The position numbers were made by a program, and so were the translations under genes. A stretch of 60,068 nucleotides of DNA, taken from positions 1-60,068 of the forward strand of contig NZ_JAQWOO010000051.1 in assembly GCF_029245835.1 (NCBI RefSeq). Reading direction: 5' to 3'. The notes beneath the pieces were generated by a model that was given only the letters and a program-made list of their open reading frames with translations, did not search any database and was not told the origin of the DNA. Origin of the DNA: Algibacter sp. GTDB taxonomy: Bacteria > Bacteroidota > Bacteroidia > Flavobacteriales > Flavobacteriaceae. How positions within the stretch are numbered: the first letter of the stretch is position 1; each line of letters opens with the position of its first letter. Positions 43,925-51,817 of the stretch are shown here, one piece after another.

Positions 43925-44593
43925 ATGAAACCTTTTAAAATCTTAGCAATTTGCTTCTTAATTTTTTCTTGCTCTTCAACAGAGCTCGTAAAAAACTGGA
44001 AAAATCCAGATATTATTGAGTATAATCCTAATAAAGTGCTTGTTGTGGGCATGACTTCAAACCTTAAGGCAAGACAAAAATTCGAAAAACAATTACAGGA
44101 AGAATATATCTCTAGAGGTATAGAGGCTGTAATGAGTTCAGATTTTTTTGAACCCAATTTTACCTCAGAAAAAAAGACAGAAGAAGAACTAAGAGCACTA
44201 GAAGGTGATCTTATAATGGATGGATTTGATACTGTTTTATTCACAAAAGTAATAGGCGTAGAAGATAGAATTATTTACAAGAAAAATTACGATGGATTTG
44301 ATAGTACACATAGGAGGTTTACAGAAGATTATTTAATGTATCAAGATGCCTTTTATAACGAAGATTATTATGAGGAATATACAGTGTATCATACAGAAAC
44401 AGCTATGTATTGTATTTGTCCTACTAAAGACAGGGAACTCATCTGGAAAGGCTATATAGATGTTATGGATCCACAATCAATTAACGAGACTGTAAATGAT
44501 TATGTAAGACTTGTTATTGTGGTTTTAGAAGAGCAACAACTTATTAGCCTAAAAACAGAAAGATATACACCAGAAGAAGAAGCAATCAAATAA
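43925..44593 (+). CDS. Lipoprotein of unknown function, DUF4136-like
   Basis: A 222-residue exported protein whose signal peptide ends in a lipobox (LIFSCSS, Cys17 lipidated). The N-terminal VKNWKNPDIIEYNPNKVLVV followed by a Rossmann-like strand and helix (MTSNLKARQKFEKQLQEEYI) and FDTVLFTKVIGVEDR recall DUF4136-like lipoproteins. A Tyr-rich stretch (about 140-160, DAFYNEDYYEEYTVYHTETA) follows. It is likely in the inner leaflet of the outer membrane or in the periplasm. It is the last gene of the stress island. Confidence 0.75.
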   Translation: MKPFKILAICFLIFSCSSTELVKNWKNPDIIEYNPNKVLVVGMTSNLKARQKFEKQLQEEYISRGIEAVMSSDFFEPNFTSEKKTEEELRALEGDLIMDGFDTVLFTKVIGVEDRIIYKKNYDGFDSTHRRFTEDYLMYQDAFYNEDYYEEYTVYHTETAMYCICPTKDRELIWKGYIDVMDPQSINETVNDYVRLVIVVLEEQQLISLKTERYTPEEEAIK

Positions 44594-44882
44594 TGGTCAC
44601 ATCATTTCGAAAAGGATAGCATTAAGGCAGGCCATTAAATTAAAACTATAGCGTGCATATATTGTTATGGAAGAACGCTCATCCTCATGATTTGGAAGTA
44701 AATCCACTTAATAATAAAAAAATCAGAAATCATATAAAAGTTGAGTTCAACTCGTAAGTGCAACACATTAAATTAGTATCACTAGTTTCATGTGTTGTTT
44801 AGTCTTTTTAATTATTAATATTTAGGCAAGGGGCTTTGCGACTTCTATTTAACAGGCGTTTTAAACATTCCTTTTATAATCA
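44594..44882. other. Gene-free stretch at the island edge
   Basis: No gene. At about 44740-44775 a string, GTTCAACTCGTAAGTGCAAC, resembles the ends of IS30-family elements as I remember them; no transposase or second end is visible. This and the two pseudogenes after it mark a decayed border. Confidence 0.35.
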
Positions 44883-45275
44883 TGTTATTTCAAATTGAAA
44901 AAAAGTCATTCAACTTTGCAAATAATAAGTAAAAGTCTTTCAGTTACCTGGTACCTTGTGGATAGTAAAGAGTGGATGAATATGATTATTGCTTAAGTAA
45001 AAGTATCCTCTAATGAAAAAAATGAAGCTTCACTTAATAAAACCTTATTATAAGGCAAGGTAGTTAATAAGGTTATAAAAGTAAAAAGCAAACTCGTTGT
45101 TCCATTTTTTAAGTTAACAGGTGATATGTATATGGTTACAGATTATTTCCCTGAAATGAAATTACTTTATAACGAACGCTCTTTAGGCATCTTTTTAAAA
45201 GAAACCAAAGATTTGGTTCAAATGGGTAGAGGCGATATTATTGATATCCACGAGTATTTTTTTGATAATGATTAA
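44883..45275 (+). pseudogene. Decayed gene of unknown family
   Basis: In one frame the DNA reads as a protein-like sequence, with stop codons at 44994 and 45051 inside it. The best part (45054-45275) runs KVVNKVIKVKSKLVVPFF, then GDMYMVTDYFPEM, SLGIFLKETKDLVQMG and ends IHEYFFDND. No ATG start is found. The residue pattern is that of a real protein rather than chance, so it is a relic. I do not recognise the family. Confidence 0.6.
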
Positions 45276-45286
45276 AACTGGAAATA

Positions 45287-45654
45287 AATTATCAAAAAAG
45301 CAATTCTATTTTTGGTTATAGTTCCCTCTTTTTATCAACTAAAAGCCCAATCTTGCGATAAAATGATGGAATTTGTAAAATCTAAAAGTTATGGAACAAC
45401 TTATAATAGTTACAGCAGTACAGCAATCTCTAAAGTAACCTTTTATAAATGTGACCATTGATTATCAAACCTATTATTTCGCCATAGTGTGTTTTAAAAA
45501 AGAATAGTCTTATAGCTGTAACGAATATATCTATCAAGTAGGCTCAAGTACCAAAATGTATTATTCCATGAATTATTTGGATAGTGCCGGAAAGGCATTC
45601 TGGAAATATATCTAGCCTTATAATGAGAGTTTAGACTGCGCTCCTAATTTTTAA
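45287..45654 (+). pseudogene. Decayed secreted KTSC-like protein gene
   Basis: The first part reads like a signal peptide and mature start (FLVIVPSFYQLKAQSCDKMM), then KSYGTTYNSYSSTAISKVTF. A stop at 45459 and a frameshift follow; then YQTYYFAIVCFKKE, stop, SYSCNEYIYQVGSSTKMYYS, AGKAFWKYI, stop, and PYNESLDCAPNF. The tail SMNYLDSAGKAFWKYI matches the KTSC-type pattern as I know it. The initiation codon is gone. The reading is clear, but the family name is from memory. Confidence 0.7.
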
Positions 45655-45724
45655 TAATTACAATTTATACCTCTAAGAAATTTCAATCATTATGAGGTGG
45701 TTTTCAAATTCTTTCATAACTTTA

Positions 45725-45773
45725 AAAACTCTCTTAAAAGAGTTTGTAATAGCGACTTTCTAAGGTCGCTATT
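45725..45773 (+). other. Tandem hairpins in the hsdM leader
   Basis: Two stems lie 35 bases before the hsdM start: an imperfect AAACTCT / AGAGTTT hairpin (about 45726-45745) and a perfect 9-bp AATAGCGAC / GTCGCTATT hairpin (45748-45756 and 45765-45773). No T-run follows, so this is not a terminator. It could be a leftover terminator of the decayed gene, an mRNA control element, or a protein-binding palindrome. Confidence 0.5.
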
Positions 45774-45807
45774 ATGTATAAATATAATAAGTAAGAAGAA
45801 GATTTAA

Positions 45808-47412
45808 ATGACCGAACAAACCCAACAAATACAAACCCAACTCTGGAACATCGCCAACACCCTTCGAGGTAAAATGGATGCCGATGATTTTAGAGACTAC
45901 ATACTAGGTTTCATATTCTATAAGTATTTAAGTAGAAAAATGGAACTCTATGCCAACGAAATTCTTGAACCCGATAATCTCACTTTCAATCAAGTAGAAG
46001 GTCACGAACAAGAAACCGCATTAATCGACGCTATTAAAGACGCCGCACTCGATAAATTGGGCTATTTCCTGCTCCCATCAGAATTATTTAGTGAATTGGC
46101 TAGACGCGGCAACGCAGGCGGGAAGCACCAATTCATTTTAGGCGACTTAGCCAAAGTACTCACTCATATCGAGCAAAGCACCATGGGGTCTGAAAGTGAA
46201 GAAGACTTTGGTAACCTGTTTGAAGATTTAGATTTAACCAGCTCCAAACTCGGCAAATCCGAAAACGATAAAAACGAACTCATCGTAAAAGTACTCTCGC
46301 ATTTAGACGAGATAGATTTCGATTTAGAAAATACCGAAAGCGATGTGTTGGGTGATGCTTACGAATATCTCATAGGGCAATTTGCCAGTGGCGCAGGCAA
46401 GAAGGCAGGCGAGTTTTACACCCCACAACAAGTATCAAACGTGTTAGCACAATTGGTAACTATGGGAAAAGACAAACTAAAATCGGTGTACGACCCTACC
46501 TGTGGCTCAGGCTCTCTGCTATTGCGCGTCGCCAAACAAGTAAAAGAAGTAAGTGCGTTTTACGGGCAAGAAATGAACCCTACCACGTACAACCTGTGCC
46601 GCATGAACATGATTATGCACGATGTACATTACAAACGTTTCGATATAAAAAACGAAGATACCCTAGAGCGTCCACAACATGCAAACCAACAATTTGAAGC
46701 CATTGTAGCCAATCCGCCATTCTCAGCAAAATGGAGCGCCAGCCCTTTGTTTATGAGCGACAACCGTTTTTCTAACTACGGCAAACTAGCACCAAGCTCT
46801 AAGGCCGATTTTGCCTTTGTGCAACACATGGTACATCAGTTAGCCGATAACGGCACCATGGCAGTCGTGCTACCACATGGCGTATTGTTTAGAGGCGCAG
46901 CCGAAGGGCACATCCGTAAGTACCTCATAGCAGACCGCAACTACCTAGATGCCGTAATAGGTTTGCCAGCCAACATTTTTTATGGTACCAGTATACCAAC
47001 TTGCATTCTGGTGCTTAAGAAAGATAGAGCAAGTCATGCTGAGCGCAGTCAAAGTATCCTGTTTATAGACGCCAGCCAACATTTCGAGAAAGTAAAAACC
47101 CAAAACTACTTGCGCGAAGCAGACATCAATAAAATCATAGAAACCTACAAAACATACACGTGTCATTCAGAGCAAAGCGAAGAATCTCAAGCCAACATAG
47201 ATAAATATGCCTATGTAGCAACCTTAAATGAAATAGCAGAAAACGACTATAACCTAAACATACCCCGTTATGTAGATACTTTTGAAGAAGAAGAACCTGT
47301 AGATCTGGCAGAAGTTTCTAAGGCACTTAAAACCTTAGATGCAGACATGGCTACTACCGATGCAACCATAGCCGATTTTTGTAACCAATTAGATATAGAC
47401 ACACCCTTCTAA
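45808..47412 (+). CDS. hsdM: Type I restriction-modification DNA methyltransferase subunit
   Basis: A 534-residue HsdM. It methylates adenine in the recognition site and is a core of both methylase and restriction complexes. The N-terminal helical domain opens LWNIANTLRGKMDADDFRDY, the SAM site is DPTCGSGSLLLRV (229-241), the catalytic NPPF is 302-305. Near the C-terminus residues 451-462 read TCHSEQSEESQA: a short palindromic repeat copy (GTCATTCAGAGCAAAGCGAA, 47162-47181, and following bases) inserted in frame. The gene begins the operon hsdM, hsdS, GIY-YIG, fic, hsdR, helicase fusion. Confidence 0.97.
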   Translation: MTEQTQQIQTQLWNIANTLRGKMDADDFRDYILGFIFYKYLSRKMELYANEILEPDNLTFNQVEGHEQETALIDAIKDAALDKLGYFLLPSELFSELARRGNAGGKHQFILGDLAKVLTHIEQSTMGSESEEDFGNLFEDLDLTSSKLGKSENDKNELIVKVLSHLDEIDFDLENTESDVLGDAYEYLIGQFASGAGKKAGEFYTPQQVSNVLAQLVTMGKDKLKSVYDPTCGSGSLLLRVAKQVKEVSAFYGQEMNPTTYNLCRMNMIMHDVHYKRFDIKNEDTLERPQHANQQFEAIVANPPFSAKWSASPLFMSDNRFSNYGKLAPSSKADFAFVQHMVHQLADNGTMAVVLPHGVLFRGAAEGHIRKYLIADRNYLDAVIGLPANIFYGTSIPTCILVLKKDRASHAERSQSILFIDASQHFEKVKTQNYLREADINKIIETYKTYTCHSEQSEESQANIDKYAYVATLNEIAENDYNLNIPRYVDTFEEEEPVDLAEVSKALKTLDADMATTDATIADFCNQLDIDTPF

Positions 47413-47431
47413 CCGTTATTGCTAGCTACAC

Positions 47432-47561
47432 CGTCATTGCGAGGAGGCACGACGTGGCAATCTCATGATAGGAACGTTATTGCGAACATAGTGAAGCAAA
47501 CTCATGAAAAAAAGTACAAACATTAAACAGATTGCCACGCCAAAAAAGCCTCGCAAAGACG
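47432..47561. repeat. Palindromic repeats downstream of hsdM
   Basis: Three copies of a 30-35 bp element: direct at 47432-47467 (CGTCATTGCGAGGAGGCACG and on), direct at 47474-47507, and inverted at 47529-47561 (reverse complement begins CGTCTTTGCGAGG). Ends read CGTCATTGCGA... and ...GCAATCTCATG. This resembles a repetitive extragenic palindrome that can fold as one hairpin. Confidence 0.85.
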
Positions 47562-47604
47562 AAAAAATTAAAAAATGAAAAACGAATTACAAACATATAA
47601 ATTT

Positions 47605-47693
47605 GGGCACGCCCTTTCAGGTCAGGCTATCACTACTCGCTTCCCGATGAAAAATCGGGAGAGCTCAAACAAACCGTTCTATCCTTCGTGCAG
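47605..47693 (+). repeat. Second repeat type, GGGCACGCCC...CCTTCGTGC
   Basis: A different repeat-like block between hsdM and hsdS: GGGCACGCCCTTTCAGGTCA, GGCTATCACTACTCGCTTCC, the palindrome TCCCGATGAAAAATCGGGA, then CCGTTCTATCCTTCGTGCAG. From memory this pattern recurs in many Bacteroidota genomes as a non-coding repeat. It is present once here. Confidence 0.55.
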
Positions 47694-47696
47694 CTT

Positions 47697-49292
47697 ATGA
47701 GTACCAAAAAAGCAACGTCATTACGAGGTACGAAGCAATCTTATGATAGGAACGTCATTGCGAAGGTAGTGAAGCAACCTGCTAAAAATACCACGTCATT
47801 ACAAGGAACAAAGCAATCTACCAAAAACACCACGTCAATGCGAGAAATAAAGCAATCAGTCAAAAAAACAACGTCATTACGAGGTACGAAGCAATCTACC
47901 AAAAATACCACGTCAATGCGAGAAACAAAGCAATCAGTCAAAAAAACAACGTCATTGCGAGAAACAAAGCAATCAGTCAAAAAAACAACGTCATTGCGAG
48001 GTACGAAGCAATCTGCCCCTTTAATACCTAAATTACGATTCAAGGAGTTTGACGGCGATTGGAATAATAAACAACTAAAGGAAATATGCTCTTTCTTTTC
48101 AGGAGGTACACCTACAAGTTCGAATAAAGAGTATTATAATGGAGGCATCCCTTTCATTGGGTCAGGAAATATTTTTGATTCAAATGTTACGAATTATATA
48201 ACAGAAGAAGCCTTAAATAATTCTTCTGCTAAAATTGTTGAAGTTGGCGATTTATTATATGCTCTTTATGGTGCAAATAGTGGTGAAGTTGGAATCTCCA
48301 AAATGTCTGGAGCAATAAATCAAGCTATATTATGCATTAGAACAGAATCTGAAAAAATTGAATTTATACATTGTTTACTAGTTTTAAATAAGGATAAAAT
48401 TGTTGGGAAGTATTTACAAGGAGGTCAAGGCAACTTGTCTGCGAATATTGTGAAGAAATTAAAATATCATTTCCCCACCCTCCCCGAACAACAAAAAATA
48501 GCATCCTTTTTATCTGCGGTAGATGAAAAAATACAGCAGCTCACCAAAAAGAAGGCCTTGTTGGAGGAGTACAAAAAAGGTGTCATGCAACAACTCTTTT
48601 CTGGCAAGCGCCGCTTTAAACCAGATCCCCACAACGAAACGTCATTGCGAGCTAGTCATTTCGAGGACAAAGAACGAAGCAAACTGAAGCAATCTGTGCA
48701 AATGGAAACGGAATACCCAGATTGGGAGGAGGCTGTTATGCAAGATGTCTTTGAAAGAATAAAAGAGAAGAATAAAGAAAACAATCAGAATGTAATGTCA
48801 ATCTCTGCTCAAATGGGACTAATTAATCAATTAGAATATTTTAATAGATCAGTCTCAGCCAAAGATGTAACTAATTATTACTTACTCAAAAAAGGAGATT
48901 TTGCATATAACAAAAGTTATTCAAAAGGCTACCCAATGGGAGCTATTAAGAGATTAGAGTTTTATGATAAAGGAGTTGTTTCAACTTTATATATCTGTTT
49001 TAGGATTAAAGAAAATGATGATTCTACATTCTATAAAGAGTTTTTAGACCATGGAGGAATCAATAAAGAGTTACACAAAATAGCACAAGAAGGAGCTAGA
49101 AATCATGGCTTATTAAACATGAGTGTGATTGAATTTTTTAGAGATATTAAAATTCCAAGGCCTTCTACCGAAGAGCAAATTGTTATAGGGAAGTTTTTAA
49201 AAGATTTATCATTTAAAATAGAATCAGCGAAAGAACAAATAACCCAAACGCAAACCTTTAAAAAAGGGCTGTTGCAGCAACTATTTGTATAA
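47697..49292 (+). CDS. hsdS: Type I restriction-modification specificity subunit with repeat-derived N-terminus
   Basis: A 531-residue HsdS. It provides the DNA target-recognition domains of the type I complex: TRD1 about 107-310 (GTPTSSNKEYYNGGIPFIGS) and TRD2 about 340-525, each followed by a coiled-coil spacer (PEQQKIASFLSAVDEKI and EEQIVIGKFLKDL). I start it at ATG 47697; a GTG three codons earlier is possible. The first 106 residues are not ancestral: they are made of 13-residue tandem copies of a 39-bp DNA repeat (see the repeat entry), for example TTSLRGTKQSTKN and TTSMRETKQSVKK. A third repeat-like insert sits in the TRD linker. Typical HsdS proteins begin near PKLRFKEFDGDW, here residue 109. 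Confidence 0.95.
   Translation: MSTKKATSLRGTKQSYDRNVIAKVVKQPAKNTTSLQGTKQSTKNTTSMREIKQSVKKTTSLRGTKQSTKNTTSMRETKQSVKKTTSLRETKQSVKKTTSLRGTKQSAPLIPKLRFKEFDGDWNNKQLKEICSFFSGGTPTSSNKEYYNGGIPFIGSGNIFDSNVTNYITEEALNNSSAKIVEVGDLLYALYGANSGEVGISKMSGAINQAILCIRTESEKIEFIHCLLVLNKDKIVGKYLQGGQGNLSANIVKKLKYHFPTLPEQQKIASFLSAVDEKIQQLTKKKALLEEYKKGVMQQLFSGKRRFKPDPHNETSLRASHFEDKERSKLKQSVQMETEYPDWEEAVMQDVFERIKEKNKENNQNVMSISAQMGLINQLEYFNRSVSAKDVTNYYLLKKGDFAYNKSYSKGYPMGAIKRLEFYDKGVVSTLYICFRIKENDDSTFYKEFLDHGGINKELHKIAQEGARNHGLLNMSVIEFFRDIKIPRPSTEEQIVIGKFLKDLSFKIESAKEQITQTQTFKKGLLQQLFV
47715..48014 (+). repeat. In-frame 39-bp tandem repeats inside hsdS
   Basis: Five perfect-length 39-bp units (47793-47831, 47832-47870, 47871-47909, 47910-47948, 47949-47987) and a 27-bp partial (47988-48014), preceded by two looser copies at 47715 and 47752. 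Each unit starts ACGTCA[AT]T[GA]CGAG and has AAGCAATC in its middle. 39 is a multiple of 3, so the frame is kept and copy number can change without breaking the gene. Confidence 0.95.
48639..48695 (+). repeat. Repeat insert in the hsdS linker between TRDs
   Basis: ACGTCATTGCGAGC followed by a longer variant and ending GAAGCAATCT, in frame. It encodes residues about 315-333 (TSLRASHFEDKERSKLKQS), just after the first coiled-coil spacer and before TRD2. Confidence 0.85.
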
Positions 49293-49688
49293 CGTCATTG
49301 CGAGGGAGGCATGACGGCGGCAATCTCATGAAAGGAGCGTCATTACGAACATAGTGAAGCAATCTCATAAAGAGGAGTACACGCATTAACCAGATTGCTT
49401 CGTTCCACTCGCAATGACAATTGAACCGTCATTGCGAACGTAGTGAAGCAATCTCATAAAGAGGAGCACACGCATTAACCAGATTGCTTCGTTCCACTCG
49501 CAATGACAATTGTACCGTCATTGCGAACATAGTGAAGCAATCCCATAAAGAGGAGTACACGCAACAACCAGATTGCTTCGTTTCACTCGCAATGACAATT
49601 GAACCGTCATTGCGAACATAGTGAAGCAATCTCATAAAGAGGAGTACACGCAACAAACAGATTGCTTCGTTCCACTCGCAATGACAAA
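49292..49688. repeat. 89-bp tandem palindromic units next to the GIY-YIG gene
   Basis: After a single element at 49292-49331, four units follow with exact 89-bp period: starts at 49338, 49427, 49516 and 49605, the last cut short at 49688. Each unit has CGTCATTGCGAAC...GAAGCAATC at its left and AGATTGCTTCG...CGCAATGAC at its right, so each is an inverted repeat with a spacer. The hsdS stop codon overlaps the first base of the block. Confidence 0.95.
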
Positions 49689-49693
49689 TAATT

Positions 49694-49993
49694 ATGAAAC
49701 CAGGCTATATATACATACTAACCAATAAAAACAATACCACACTTTATGTGGGGGTAACCGCTTACTTAAAAGAGCGTATTACTCAGCATAAAGAAAAACA
49801 CGATAAAAAGTCGTTTACGGCGCGGTATAATTTAAACAAGTTGGTGTATTATGAAGCCTATCAAGATATTGGAGAAGCCATAGGACGAGAAAAACAATTA
49901 AAAGCCGGCAGTAGAGCAAAGAAAATAATACTAATAGAAAAGGAAAATCCTGATTGGAAGGATTTATATGACGTCATTACGAGGGAAGCATAA
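49694..49993 (+). CDS. GIY-YIG nuclease family protein flanked by repeats
   Basis: A 99-residue single-domain GIY-YIG endonuclease. The motif halves are GYIYILTNKN and LYVGVTAYL, with the catalytic Arg in LKERITQHKEK, a Glu in GEAIGREKQLKAG and the C-terminal ENPDWKDLYD. It should nick or cut DNA. The ATG is 5 bases after the 89-bp repeat array, and the last codons (DVITREA and the stop) are supplied by the next repeat copy (from 49971). So the whole gene sits inside the repeat cluster and may be the agent that spreads or maintains the repeats. It has no box promoter. Confidence 0.92.
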   Translation: MKPGYIYILTNKNNTTLYVGVTAYLKERITQHKEKHDKKSFTARYNLNKLVYYEAYQDIGEAIGREKQLKAGSRAKKIILIEKENPDWKDLYDVITREA

Positions 49994-50090
49994 CCGCTGC
50001 AGTCTCATGAATGAACCGTCATTGCGAACGTAGTGAAGCAAACTCATGAAGAGAACCTAAACATTAAGCAGATTGCTTCACTGCATTGAC
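49971..50090. repeat. Palindromic repeats at the 3' end of the GIY-YIG gene
   Basis: A copy starts at 49971 inside the gene's last codons (ACGTCATTACGAGGGAAGCA), a second direct copy is at 50017-50048, and an inverted arm is at 50070-50090 (AGATTGCTTCACTGCATTGA). Confidence 0.9.
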
Positions 50091-50101
50091 CAATGGCCTC
50101 T

Positions 50102-50237
50102 TGCGCGCGTTTTTATGATAATTGGAATTTTGCGCACGTTTTTTTTTCATGACGCACATTTTTTATTTTAAATTTTGCGCACATTTTTTTTAAAAAACTC
50201 AAATAGCGCACGTATTTTTAAATTAGCGCATATTTTT
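50102..50237 (+). promoter_or_regulatory. Six-copy GCGCAC-T-run array before fic
   Basis: The gap before the Fic gene has six copies of a short motif: a GCGCAC-like core (GCGCGC, GCGCAC, ACGCAC, GCGCAC, GCGCAC, GCGCAT at about 50103, 50132, 50152, 50177, 50206 and 50226), each followed by a T-rich run. Spacings are 29, 20, 25, 29 and 20. TGCGCA is self-complementary, so a dimeric protein could bind each. It is either an operator array or AT-rich iterons. Confidence 0.6.
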
Positions 50238-50275
50238 TTAACTATATTTGAATACAACTTATAGAAATTTAAACC

Positions 50276-51817
50276 ATGGATATAATAATACCATCAATTA
50301 AAACATCCATATTTCAGGGTAATACCACTCCAGAAAAAGGAAAAATAGTGGGTTATGGTGCTATTATAGAAGGCTTAAAACTGCCTATACCTTTTCCAAA
50401 TGTATTATCTCTAATTACTGAAAAAAGCAAAAAATATAATACTGGAGATTGGAATGTATTTCCAGCTTCATACCAACCAGAAGAAACATTATATAAACAA
50501 CTGGTATTTGCCATTAAATATGAAGGTATAAATTTATTATTGTTTAAATCCCTATTTAATACCATACCTAAAAAAGATATACAAGCTATACTGAATATTG
50601 AGCCTACCGGACAATATAGCCGAAAAATATGGTTTTTATATGAATGGCTGCAACAAGAGGAAATTGATGTGCAGGTAGATTTAAAAAAGCGTAAATACAT
50701 TCCTTTGTTAGATGTAAACATGCAATACGCCATAGAAGGACAGGAGTCTGTACGACAAAAAATCACTAATAACCTTCCTGGAACCAGAGATTATTGTCCA
50801 TTAATATTTAAAACAAAAAAACTAGAAAAACACATAAGTGCCAATATATCAGGCAAGAAAAATACCTTCTTAAAAAGTATTCATAAAGATGTATTACAAC
50901 GTGCATCTTCTTTTCTATTGTTAAAAGATTCGAAAGCATCTTTTACTATAGAGGGGGAAAATCCAGGAAATAATCGGGCGATGCGTTGGGGAAAGGCTAT
51001 TGGTCAAGCAGGTCAAAAACCATTAAGCGTAGAAGAGTTAATTCGCTTGCAGCAAATAGTCATAGAAAACAGTAGGTTTATAGATATGGGCTTGCGAAAA
51101 AAAGGTGGATTTGTTGGAGCACATGACCGCACTACAGGAGCGCCAATTCCGGACCATATTTCTGCCAAAGCAGGAGATATTGAACAGCTATTAAAAGGAT
51201 TAATTGCTACCAATGAGGTGTTGCAAGATCAAAGCTACGATGCCGTACTAGCCGCAGCTAACATAGCGTTTGGTTTTGTTTTTATTCACCCTTTTATTGA
51301 TGGAAATGGCCGTTTACATCGCTATATTATTCATCATGTTTTGGCGAAAAAAGCCTACACACAGCAAGGTGTGATTTTCCCCGTGTCGTCATCAATATTA
51401 GACCACATTGATGATTATAAAACCGTTTTAGAATCATATTCACACCCGTTGTTAGATTATATTAATTGGAAAGAAACCGAAGATCATAATGTTGAGGTTA
51501 CAAATAATACTATTAACTTATATCGTTATTTTGATGCCACAAAACAAGCAGAGTTTTTATATGATTGTGTAGAAGATACTTTAGAACGTGTTATCCCAGA
51601 AGAAGTAACGTATTTACAAAACTATGATGCATTTAAAAGATATATAGATAATCATTTTGAAATGCCAGATAAGATGGTTGCAATACTAGTTCGGTTTTTA
51701 GAGCAAAATAATGGGGTTTTATCAAAAAGAGCGTTGGCAAAAGAATTTTCGGCTTTAAAAGAAAAAGAAATTAAGGACATAGAAATGAATTATAAAACCA
51801 TTTTTTTAGAAGTATAG
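50276..51817 (+). CDS. Fic domain protein (probable AMPylase)
   Basis: A 513-residue Fic protein. The Fic motif is HPFIDGNGRLHR with catalytic His338 and the phosphate-binding Arg346; Fic enzymes transfer AMP (or another group) from nucleotide to target hydroxyls. Upstream, Ser222-x-x-x-Glu226-Gly227 (SFTIEG) is the inhibitory helix motif [ST]xxxE[GN], so this is an autoinhibited class II Fic. The N-terminal 200 residues are an extra, unassigned domain; the C-terminal part (about 440-513) has a winged-helix-like RALAKEFSALKEKEI. It lies between hsdS and hsdR, 1 base upstream of hsdR (ATG follows TAG directly), so it is cotranscribed and presumably linked to the restriction system. Confidence 0.93.
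   Translation: MDIIIPSIKTSIFQGNTTPEKGKIVGYGAIIEGLKLPIPFPNVLSLITEKSKKYNTGDWNVFPASYQPEETLYKQLVFAIKYEGINLLLFKSLFNTIPKKDIQAILNIEPTGQYSRKIWFLYEWLQQEEIDVQVDLKKRKYIPLLDVNMQYAIEGQESVRQKITNNLPGTRDYCPLIFKTKKLEKHISANISGKKNTFLKSIHKDVLQRASSFLLLKDSKASFTIEGENPGNNRAMRWGKAIGQAGQKPLSVEELIRLQQIVIENSRFIDMGLRKKGGFVGAHDRTTGAPIPDHISAKAGDIEQLLKGLIATNEVLQDQSYDAVLAAANIAFGFVFIHPFIDGNGRLHRYIIHHVLAKKAYTQQGVIFPVSSSILDHIDDYKTVLESYSHPLLDYINWKETEDHNVEVTNNTINLYRYFDATKQAEFLYDCVEDTLERVIPEEVTYLQNYDAFKRYIDNHFEMPDKMVAILVRFLEQNNGVLSKRALAKEFSALKEKEIKDIEMNYKTIFLEV

Noticed and set aside
47741-48043. Antisense frame of about 100 residues over the hsdS repeats
   Set aside because: It is the reverse reading of the repeat and mirrors its period; it has no other support.
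49338-49688. Possible CRISPR array
   Set aside because: The 89-bp units have no unique spacers and each is an inverted repeat; no cas genes are near.
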